Below are positions 51,746 through 58,937 of a stretch of DNA of 64,000 nt, one piece after another. The DNA is from an uncultured Clostridia bacterium (GTDB lineage: Bacteria; Bacillota; Clostridia; Oscillospirales; Ruminococcaceae): contig CANQKY010000001.1 in the NCBI GenBank assembly GCA_947624575.1, positions 68,964 to 132,963 on the forward strand. Reading direction: 5' to 3'. Below the pieces are notes generated by a model, which saw only the letters and a program-made list of their open reading frames with translations, searched no databases and had not been told where the DNA came from. The translations under genes and the position numbers were made by a program. Position 1 is the stretch's first letter. Each line of letters opens with the position of its first letter.

Positions 51746-52102
51746 TTATGCTTCGTCGTCGTGCGCGGTCTCGTTGCTGGAGATCGCCCACCGCTTGACC
51801 CGCACCTTGCTGCGGTCGCTGCCGGTTTCCAGCACGATGGTATCGTCCTTGATGTTGACCACGATCCCGACGATGCCGCCGGTGGTCACCACCTCGTCCC
51901 CGATCTGGAGATTGTTCCGCATCTCGGCGGCTTCCTTATCCCGCTTCCGCTGGGGGCGGATCAGCAGGAAGTAGAACACCACAATCAGCAGTACCAGCGG
52001 CGCCAGTTGGATCAGCATGGCAAGCGCCGTGTTGCCGGGGGTCGCCTGCTCAGTGCCGGCGTTTGCGGCAGTCTCGGCAGCCTCTAATAAAAACAAATTC
52101 AT
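51746..52102 (-). CDS. yajC: preprotein translocase subunit YajC
   Basis: A 118-aa protein with one N-terminal helix (LIQLAPLVLLIVVFYFLLIRPQRKRDKEAAEMRNNL) and the YajC core QIGDEVVTTGGIVGIVVNIKDDTIVLETGSDRSKVRVKRWAI. It assists the SecDF-YajC complex. AGGAGAGAAACC precedes the ATG. Confidence 0.95.
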   Translation of the reverse strand: MNLFLLEAAETAANAGTEQATPGNTALAMLIQLAPLVLLIVVFYFLLIRPQRKRDKEAAEMRNNLQIGDEVVTTGGIVGIVVNIKDDTIVLETGSDRSKVRVKRWAISSNETAHDDEA

Positions 52103-52180
52103 TGGTTTCTCTCCTTTTTTGGCAATTCATTACTTCTATATCATAGCATAACTTTAAGCCGCTGGCAAGAGGTTTTTCTG

Positions 52181-53188
52181 TTATGCCGCCCATGCCGAAA
52201 ACACCGTGGCGATCACGACCAGCACCAAAAATGCGATCGAAGTCGGGTGCGTCCAGTAGACCCTGCATTTTTCTTTGCCGGTCAGCATGGGACAGCCGTT
52301 TGGCAGCGGAACAAACAGTTTTTTGTGTAAGATCACCGCCAGCACCACCGCGGCGGGGATCGAAAGGACGATGACGCCTTCCAGCAGCATATTGCCCCAT
52401 GCGGCGAGGAAAAAGGAAAGGGAGCCCTCCTCGGCGGTCGAGAGGAAACGGGCAAGCGTGTTGCTCAAAAGGGAGCAGATGTTGATGAAAGCATGGACCC
52501 CGATGCTCGGCAGCAGACTGCGGCACCGCACGGTGAGATAACCGCTGCATAAGCCCATGACCGTGGCAAAGGGGATCGCGGCGGACATATGAAACAGCCC
52601 GAACGAGAGGGCGCTTGTCAAAACGGCGAACGCCGTGCCGAGCGGAAGGGTTTCGCCAAGCAGACCGCCTCGAAAGAACAGCTCCTCCACCAGCGGCGTG
52701 ACAAGGCAGAGGGAGATCAGCTGGATCGCCGTGACAACCGGTGAGCCGAGCGATACGGTGCTGGGCGCCGACATGGGCAGGTGAAAGAGGTTTTCCAAAA
52801 GCTGCTCCACATAGACGGTGGCAAAATTCGCGGCATAGCTGGCGCCGACGGCGATCACCATAAGTGCGATGATCTGTCCGGCGGGCAGCTGTGGCTTTCT
52901 GAGATAGTCACGCGCCCGAAAGCCGTTTTTCCCCTGCGCCGCTTTGAAGATGATCAAAGCCGCCAGGTAAAACGGCAGATGATTGCAGAGGGTTTGGAGA
53001 ATTTCGGCGCCGGTGGGGGAAAGCTCCCGTGCCAACAGCGCGGCGGGATAGGCAAAAAGCCGCGCCAGCAAAAAGGTGAGCGCAAACGCACCCAATAGCA
53101 TGGCGCTGTTTCGCTTTGCCTGTCGTCGAATCGCTTGTGTGGCTCCGGCTTTGGGACCCCGATTGGGATTTCCGTACCACTCGTCCAT
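52181..53188 (-). CDS. CPBP-family intramembrane metalloprotease
   Basis: A 335-aa multi-pass protein with the CAAX/CPBP motifs: LVEELFFRGGLLGETLPLG (EExxxR), FGLFHMSAAIPFATVMGLCSGYLTVRC (FxxxH) and HAFINICSLL (HxxxN). Family roles include prenyl-protein processing and bacteriocin self-immunity. It lies among housekeeping genes here. Confidence 0.88.
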   Translation of the reverse strand: MDEWYGNPNRGPKAGATQAIRRQAKRNSAMLLGAFALTFLLARLFAYPAALLARELSPTGAEILQTLCNHLPFYLAALIIFKAAQGKNGFRARDYLRKPQLPAGQIIALMVIAVGASYAANFATVYVEQLLENLFHLPMSAPSTVSLGSPVVTAIQLISLCLVTPLVEELFFRGGLLGETLPLGTAFAVLTSALSFGLFHMSAAIPFATVMGLCSGYLTVRCRSLLPSIGVHAFINICSLLSNTLARFLSTAEEGSLSFFLAAWGNMLLEGVIVLSIPAAVVLAVILHKKLFVPLPNGCPMLTGKEKCRVYWTHPTSIAFLVLVVIATVFSAWAA

Positions 53189-53211
53189 GAGGTCGGCTCC
53201 TTTCCGCCTGA

Positions 53212-54219
53212 TTAGTCGTCCAATGCGTCCCGCATCACTGCGAGCAGCGTATGATCCGTGTCATAGCGATACTCCCATACCATGATACCGGCAACGCCCA
53301 GCTCGGATACCAGCTTGCATTTTTCCCGCACCGAATCGGGATCGTCATAGGAGATAAAATGCTCACCGTTGAACAGATAGGGGGCTTTCGCCGTATCGTC
53401 CCAATAGCGGACATAGCCGTTTTTGTTGATGAACTCGTTTTTCAGCCAGGGGTAATCGGGACCGTAATCGCTTTTGTCCCCCGCATAGGCGTACAGTCCG
53501 TCGGTGTCCGAGCGGACATTGTGCCAGGTGCGGGAATACCATGCCGCGCCGAGCAGCATTTTCTCCCGCGGCACCCCTTTGGCGAGGTAGGCGGGTACGC
53601 TTTCTTCCACGCTGCCGCCCCATACGATGTCGGTATTCGGGCGGCGGGGCGGCGTGTGGTGCATGGTGTAATGCACGCCGGCGTTGATGTCATAGGTCAT
53701 CAGGTTGACGTAATCGACCCCGTCGATGCACCCTTCCAGCGAGCCGAAGCAAAAGCCGGTAGCGGGTACTGCCAGGGACAACAGAAGCCGCCGGTCGGGG
53801 CTGAGCCGGTCCATCTGCTCCCGCAGGGAGCAGATGAGCCTAACATAGTTGTCCCGCTCCCGCATATCGCGGGTCTGGTCGGCGGGGAACTCCCAGTCCA
53901 CATCGACCCCGTCAAAGCCGAGGTCCATCGCGGCGCGCACCATTCGCTCGGCGACCGCGTCGCAGGCGGCTTTCCCATGGGTGCAAAGCCCGAAGCCCAC
54001 CCCCTCGCTTGCGAAGGTGAGAACGATCTTCATATCGGGATTCATCTCCCGCAGACGGGGGAGCTGATCGGCATGGTTCAACTCGGCGTAGGAAAGCGCC
54101 CCGTTTTCGTCCACTCGGACAAAGCAGTAGTAAAAAATATCGGTTTTTTTCGCGTCCGCTTCGGTCATGCGGCCGACGCCGTCATCGGTGCAGTAAACGG
54201 CAAGAATGGGCTGTGACAT
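53212..54219 (-). CDS. glycoside hydrolase family 18 protein (cytoplasmic)
   Basis: A 335-aa GH18. ATG 54219 (MSQPILAVYCTDDGVGRM) has GGGAG upstream; the ORF track extends 72 codons into sequence without coding features. The catalytic motif DxxDxDxE appears as FDGVDVDWEFP. Family enzymes cleave chitin or N-acetylglucosamine-containing glycans. No signal peptide is visible, so it may act on imported oligosaccharides or spore material. Confidence 0.88.
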   Translation of the reverse strand: MSQPILAVYCTDDGVGRMTEADAKKTDIFYYCFVRVDENGALSYAELNHADQLPRLREMNPDMKIVLTFASEGVGFGLCTHGKAACDAVAERMVRAAMDLGFDGVDVDWEFPADQTRDMRERDNYVRLICSLREQMDRLSPDRRLLLSLAVPATGFCFGSLEGCIDGVDYVNLMTYDINAGVHYTMHHTPPRRPNTDIVWGGSVEESVPAYLAKGVPREKMLLGAAWYSRTWHNVRSDTDGLYAYAGDKSDYGPDYPWLKNEFINKNGYVRYWDDTAKAPYLFNGEHFISYDDPDSVREKCKLVSELGVAGIMVWEYRYDTDHTLLAVMRDALDD

Positions 54220-54364
54220 GATGGAATACTCCCTTTTTCTTCTTTTTTGGTTACTATACCATATCGACAGTGGCAAGTCAATAAAGAACCGATGATTTTT
54301 CTTTGCATTTCGGGCAGGATTATGATATGATAACTTATATATGGGTTGAGCGAGGTGACAGGGC

Positions 54365-54826
54365 ATGAAAAACCGCAGACCGGTCGGCATGGAGCCGATC
54401 GCGCACCGTGCCAAGCTGTTCTGGATTTTGCTCACGCTCGCGATCTACGGGTTCCTGCTCGGCAGCATGACCTACTTTCTTACCCCCTTTACGCGGGTCT
54501 GGTGCTATATCGCCGCGCCGATGACCGTGATCATGCTCTATCTGGTGCTTTATTATCTGCCGGCGCTCCATCAGTCGATGTGCTATCTGCTGGACGATCG
54601 GCAGCTTCTGGTGCAGGGCGGTATCTTCTCCCATAAAAAGCAGGTGATGAATCGGGAGCAGATCCTCTATGTATCGGTCATCAAGACGCCCGCTTATTAC
54701 CTGCTTGGCACCTGCACCCTGCTGGTGCAGGCAGCGGGCGCACGGATCGTGCTGGGCTGGCTGCCCCGCAGGCGGGCGGACGCACTGCTTTGCCGTCTCT
54801 CCGAACGGGAGGAGGGGACGTTATGA
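54365..54826 (+). CDS. bacterial PH-domain membrane protein (YdbS-like)
   Basis: A 153-aa protein with two hydrophobic helices (LFWILLTLAIYGFLLGSMTYFL, VWCYIAAPMTVIMLYLVLYYL) and a bPH_2-type domain (RQLLVQGGIFSHKKQVMNREQILYVSVIKTPAYYLLG). It overlaps the next gene by four bases. Similar pairs (YdbS/YdbT) occur in Bacillus. Confidence 0.8.
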   Translation: MKNRRPVGMEPIAHRAKLFWILLTLAIYGFLLGSMTYFLTPFTRVWCYIAAPMTVIMLYLVLYYLPALHQSMCYLLDDRQLLVQGGIFSHKKQVMNREQILYVSVIKTPAYYLLGTCTLLVQAAGARIVLGWLPRRRADALLCRLSEREEGTL

Positions 54827-56262
54827 AGCGGCACCCCCACCCCGTTTATATCATCGAGAGTATGTCCCGCTTTGTACTGCTGTTGCTGCTGCCGTTGCTG
54901 CGCGGTTTGCTTTCCCTTCGCAGCAGTGTGCTGATCTGGCTGCGCGGCGCGTGGTTTGACCTTGCGGTGCTGTTTCTGATCCTCTTTCTGGGCTTTGCGG
55001 TCTGGCTGTCGAGCAGCTGCTGTGTGCTGGAGGACGGGATTCGGATCGTCACCGGCATCTTTCGGCGGGAGGACAGGTTTTTGCCCTATGCACAGCTTTC
55101 CAGCCTGCGGTATGAAAAGCCCTTTTATTATATCCCGATCGGCGCGGTGCGGATTTATCTCGATACCGATGCGGGCGCCGGAAGCCGGAGTGATGCACGG
55201 CTCACCCTCCGAAAAAAGGACGCGGAGTATCTGTTCCGAAAGGCGACGCGGTGGCTTTCCGCCACCCGTGCGGTGAAGCGGGTGTATCAGCCGAAATGGC
55301 TGTATATCGCGGCGCTCTCCCTCATCACCTCCAATACCCTGACCGGCGCGCTGTTTTTCTGGACCTTCTTCACCCAGGCGGGGCGGATTTTCGGCACCGA
55401 GTTTCAGGACACCATCTATACCGGTCTGACCGATCTGGCAAACTTTCTGGCGTTCGGACTGCCGCCCGCCGCCGTGATCCTCGCCTATGTGATTTTGGGC
55501 GGCTGGCTGATCTCCTTTTTGATGGGGCTGGTGCGGCATCGCGGCTTTTCCACCACCCGCAAGGGGAATACCATTCAGATCAATACCGGCGTCATCATCT
55601 GGCGCAAATATCTGCTTCAGGTGGACCGCATTCATCTGGTGGAGATCAGGCAGAGCCTGATGACCAAGCTGTTGGGGCTTTACTCTGTTTTTGTCCGCTG
55701 TACCGGCTACGGCAAGCAGAAAAATGAGGTCGCGGTGCTGATGCCGGCGGCAGACCGGCAGGAGGCAAGGCGGAATCTGAAGCTGCTTCTGCCCGAGATC
55801 AAACGGGGTGAGCGCACCCTTCGTCCCCGTGCGCAGACCATCACCCGCTTTCTGTTGATCCCCACACTGCTGATCGTGGCAATCGGACTGCTGTTTGCGG
55901 TTTTGATCCGGCTGCTCACCAGCTTTGGGGACACCCTGCTCTTTGTGGGGATCATGGCGGAGATACCGGCGGTCTGGTATCTGCTGGTGCGGGTCGCGTC
56001 CTTCTTCCATACCGGAATCGGGCTGTCCGACGGCGTGTATACCTGCTTTTGCACCTACGGCTTTCGGTTTTGCACCTACGCGCTGCCCAAACAGAAGGTC
56101 GCGCGGTTTACCTTTCGGCAGACCATCTTTCAGCGGTGGTTCGGTTTTTGCGATCTGCTGCTTTACCCCTATGCGGAGCAGAGCCGCCGCATCGTGGTGC
56201 CGAATCTCTATCTCAAGGATATTGCGGCTCTGATGGAGACCGAGCTGCCAAGCGAATCATAA
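54823..56262 (+). CDS. bacterial PH-domain membrane protein (YdbT-like)
   Basis: A 479-aa protein with several PH-like repeats interleaved with membrane helices (FVLLLLLPLLRGLLSLRSSVLIWL, LAVLFLILFLGFAVWL, then LEDGIRIVTGIFRREDRFLPYAQLSSLRYEKPFYYIPIGAV; a second repeat at HRGFSTTRKGNTIQINTGVI). ATG 54823 overlaps the stop of the partner gene. The pair probably forms a membrane complex of unknown role. Confidence 0.8.
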   Translation: MKRHPHPVYIIESMSRFVLLLLLPLLRGLLSLRSSVLIWLRGAWFDLAVLFLILFLGFAVWLSSSCCVLEDGIRIVTGIFRREDRFLPYAQLSSLRYEKPFYYIPIGAVRIYLDTDAGAGSRSDARLTLRKKDAEYLFRKATRWLSATRAVKRVYQPKWLYIAALSLITSNTLTGALFFWTFFTQAGRIFGTEFQDTIYTGLTDLANFLAFGLPPAAVILAYVILGGWLISFLMGLVRHRGFSTTRKGNTIQINTGVIIWRKYLLQVDRIHLVEIRQSLMTKLLGLYSVFVRCTGYGKQKNEVAVLMPAADRQEARRNLKLLLPEIKRGERTLRPRAQTITRFLLIPTLLIVAIGLLFAVLIRLLTSFGDTLLFVGIMAEIPAVWYLLVRVASFFHTGIGLSDGVYTCFCTYGFRFCTYALPKQKVARFTFRQTIFQRWFGFCDLLLYPYAEQSRRIVVPNLYLKDIAALMETELPSES

Positions 56263-56276
56263 CGGAGGTGACGGAT

Positions 56277-57131
56277 ATGTCGGAGCGGGAAACGCAGGAG
56301 GAGCTGGATCGCTGGGAACAGGCGAAGCGGGACGCCGTGCTGATGAAAAAGGTCAAGCAGGGCATCATCAAGGGACAGGTGATCCCAACCGAGGAGGAGC
56401 TGGTACCCAAAACGCCGCGGGAGAAGCTCGCAAACTTCTGGTATCATTATAAATGGGCGGTGCTGGGTACGGCGCTGGGACTGTTTATCTTCGGCTTTCT
56501 GATCGTGGACCTGGTCACCAAGGAAAAAAGCGATATCACCGTGCAGATTGCAACGGTGCAGGGCGCATCGGTGCTGCGAAATGATCTGGAGGCGCTTTTT
56601 GCGCCCTACACCTCGGACATCGACGGGGACGGCAAACAGCAGGTGCAGGCGGCAGCACTGGATCTGATGGAGGACCCGCAGCAAGACGCACGGCGGTACA
56701 ATACGCTGGAAGTACAGCTCACCGTGACGCTCACCTCCCAGACGCCGGCGATCTACCTGCTGGACGACGCCACCTATCGGCGGCTGACCTATTATGAAAT
56801 GGCGGGACAGGAGCCTCAGACGGTGGAGCGGTTTGTCTATCTGGAGGAGCTGTTCCCGGATAACCCCTATGTGCGGGGGGATCGGTATTATCTGGCGGGA
56901 TCGCCGCTGGAGGAAAAAATCGGGTGGAGCGAACTGCCGGAGGATTTTGCGCTGGTCATCAAAAAGCCCTATGACAATCCCGATCGGGACGAGGCGGCGG
57001 AGTATCAGGAGGCTTTGGCGGCGTTCACCCGCTTAATCCAGGACAGTCCGCTTGATACGCCGCAGTCTGCCGAGGCTTTGCAGCGGCTGGAGGAGATCGC
57101 AAACGAGCGGGTCGCACTGCCGACGGAGTAA
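56277..57131 (+). CDS. single-helix membrane protein, unknown
   Basis: A 284-aa protein. ATG 56277 has GGAGGTGA seven bases upstream. The N-terminal about 55 residues are charged and cytoplasmic, one helix follows (WAVLGTALGLFIFGFLIVDLV), and about 200 residues lie outside. No family recognised. It follows the PH-domain pair in the same direction. Confidence 0.7.
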   Translation: MSERETQEELDRWEQAKRDAVLMKKVKQGIIKGQVIPTEEELVPKTPREKLANFWYHYKWAVLGTALGLFIFGFLIVDLVTKEKSDITVQIATVQGASVLRNDLEALFAPYTSDIDGDGKQQVQAAALDLMEDPQQDARRYNTLEVQLTVTLTSQTPAIYLLDDATYRRLTYYEMAGQEPQTVERFVYLEELFPDNPYVRGDRYYLAGSPLEEKIGWSELPEDFALVIKKPYDNPDRDEAAEYQEALAAFTRLIQDSPLDTPQSAEALQRLEEIANERVALPTE

Positions 57132-57144
57132 AGGAGGAAGCAAA

Positions 57145-57555
57145 ATGTCTTTCATGGAACGGCTTGCTCGGTTTTTCTATGGGCGAAACGGTATGGATCG
57201 GCTGAATGTCGGGCTGATCGTACTCTATCTGCTGCTCGGCGTGCTGACTGTCTTTTTTAGGCGGAATCCGGTGTTACAGCTGTTGATGCTGCTTTTGATC
57301 GCGCTGATTATTTTTCGCGCGCTTTCGCGGAATCTGGAAGCAAGACAGCGGGAGAACGCACGGTTTTCCGCGTGGTGGGAGCGGGTCGCGCCGTTTTGGA
57401 AGCGGCAGGTGCGGCGTCTGCGGGAGATCAAAACCCATCGGTATCGGAAATGCCCGCATTGCCGTGTGATTCTCCGTCTGCCGCGGAAAAGAGGAACCCG
57501 CACCGTCCGCTGCCCCAAATGCGGCGAACTGTTCAAGGTGCATATCCCATTTTGA
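57145..57555 (+). CDS. zinc-ribbon membrane protein
   Basis: A 136-aa protein with two N-terminal helices (VGLIVLYLLLGVLTVFF, VLQLLMLLLIALIIF) and a C-terminal zinc ribbon (KCPHCRVILRLPRKRGTRTVRCPKCGELFKV), with CxxC pairs. AAAGGAGG precedes the ATG. It ends the four-gene run from the PH-domain pair. Confidence 0.78.
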   Translation: MSFMERLARFFYGRNGMDRLNVGLIVLYLLLGVLTVFFRRNPVLQLLMLLLIALIIFRALSRNLEARQRENARFSAWWERVAPFWKRQVRRLREIKTHRYRKCPHCRVILRLPRKRGTRTVRCPKCGELFKVHIPF

Positions 57556-57599
57556 AACTTCGAGGGACAAACAAAATTTACGCAAAAGCTATCGTCTTT

Positions 57600-57661
57600 G
57601 TCAAAACCTCCCTTGTCAAAGGGAGGGGGACCGCGCTTTGCGCGGTGGAGGGATTCAAAAC
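57600..57661. repeat. REP-like palindromic repeat unit
   Basis: Two adjacent hairpins, CCTCCCTTGTCAAAGGGAGG and ACCGCGCTTTGCGCGGT, end in GGAGGGATTC. This form is like the dispersed repeat found between genes in many Oscillospiraceae genomes. No repeat copy is seen elsewhere in the window. Confidence 0.6.
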
Positions 57662-57668
57662 CCACAAA

Positions 57669-57704
57669 CTAAAAGCCGTTCGGCGTTTGCCGAACGGCTC
57701 TTTT
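57669..57704. terminator. bidirectional terminator
   Basis: AGCCGTTCGGC and GCCGAACGGCT form an 11-bp stem around GTTT, with flanking A and T runs. It separates the zinc-ribbon gene from the convergent oxidoreductase gene. Confidence 0.93.
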
Positions 57705-58916
57705 TTACCGTAAGCTGTATTTTCCGTTTGGAATATCGGTGCGGTTGAGCCACCGTCCGGAGGTGAAATCGGGGATCGCGATCGGGTGACTGCTCAGTGC
57801 GATCGATTCCTCGCTCAGCGCGGTGATGCTCATCAACGCCGCCGCGTCGTAGACGTCGATCGGCGGGTTTGTCCCGCACAATGCCGCCTCGGCAAAGGCG
57901 GCAAACACCAGATTGTCCATGCCGTCGTGTCCGCCCTCGGCGTTATATTCCCGCCAGAGCGGGTGGAGGTACTGTTCCTCATACTGCGCGGCGTTCCCCC
58001 AAAGCTCCTCGCCCTTAAATTCATATCGGTGATGCTCCTTGTCCAGAAACACCATATCGGTCTCCCCGAAATAGGAGCCCTTGGTGCCCCGCACGGTAAA
58101 GCCCCGACTGTAATAGCGGGGAAGAGTGGTGTCCAGCGTCAGGGTGATCGTCTGCCCGTTTGCACAGCGGATCACGGTGGTCACCACATCGCCCTGCGCA
58201 AAATGCCAGTCCGTTTCGCCGGTTTTTTCCGCCATATACGCCTGCATGCCCTTGGCAGCCGATGCGGTAGAGGTCAGGGTGAGCATACGGTTGCCGTCGT
58301 TGATCTTTAATAGCTTTGCGATCGGTCCCAGCTCATGCGTGGGATAGTTTTCACAGTTGCGCCCCAGATAATTCCGCAGCCGGTAATGCCGGTTTTCCTC
58401 GCCGCCGGCGATCTCCTGCCGCAGATCGTGCTGGTAGCCGCCCGCACAGTGAACGATCTCGCCCAGCACGCCCTCTCTCGCCATACGCAGCGCCATCAGC
58501 TCCCGCTTGCCGTAACAGCAGTTTTCCAGCAGCATACAAGGCGTGCCGGTCTCCTCGTAGGCGCGCACCAGCCGCCAGCAGTCGTTCACCGAGTAGGCGC
58601 CGCCCACCTCCAGCCCGACATATTTGCCCGCCCGCATGGCGTTTACCGCAATGTCGATATGGGATTCCCATGCCGACATGATGATAACCGCTTCTATATC
58701 GGCGCCAAGCAGCGTCTCGGCGTCGGCATAGGTCGCCGGACGGCTGCCGCACCGCTCGGCGATCAGCCTGGCGGCGTCCTCCCTGCGATCCTGATAGGGG
58801 TCGCAGACGCCCACGATCTCAAAGGTGTCCTTGGTCATCGGGATCAGGGTGCCCTTGAGCAATCCGACCCCTCTGGCGCCCAGTCCGACCAGTCCTACTT
58901 TTAACTTTCTTGCCAT
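57705..58916 (-). CDS. Gfo/Idh/MocA-family oxidoreductase
   Basis: A 403-aa NAD(P)-dependent dehydrogenase. The N-terminal Rossmann fold is KVGLVGLGARGVGLLKGTLIPM. The GH-like pattern EVGGAYSVNDCWRLVRAYEETGTPCMLLENCCYGKRELMALRMAREGVLGEIVH is typical for the family's catalytic region. Members oxidise sugars, inositol or glycosyl groups (including GH109-type N-acetylgalactosaminidases). Substrate unknown. Confidence 0.87.
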   Translation of the reverse strand: MARKLKVGLVGLGARGVGLLKGTLIPMTKDTFEIVGVCDPYQDRREDAARLIAERCGSRPATYADAETLLGADIEAVIIMSAWESHIDIAVNAMRAGKYVGLEVGGAYSVNDCWRLVRAYEETGTPCMLLENCCYGKRELMALRMAREGVLGEIVHCAGGYQHDLRQEIAGGEENRHYRLRNYLGRNCENYPTHELGPIAKLLKINDGNRMLTLTSTASAAKGMQAYMAEKTGETDWHFAQGDVVTTVIRCANGQTITLTLDTTLPRYYSRGFTVRGTKGSYFGETDMVFLDKEHHRYEFKGEELWGNAAQYEEQYLHPLWREYNAEGGHDGMDNLVFAAFAEAALCGTNPPIDVYDAAALMSITALSEESIALSSHPIAIPDFTSGRWLNRTDIPNGKYSLR

Positions 58917-58937
58917 GCGCGTCCTCTTTTCCGGTGC

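Noticed and set aside
54697-56010. 437-aa minus-strand ORF opposite the PH-domain pair
   Set aside because: Repetitive Gln/Arg/His-rich shadow of a real membrane protein.
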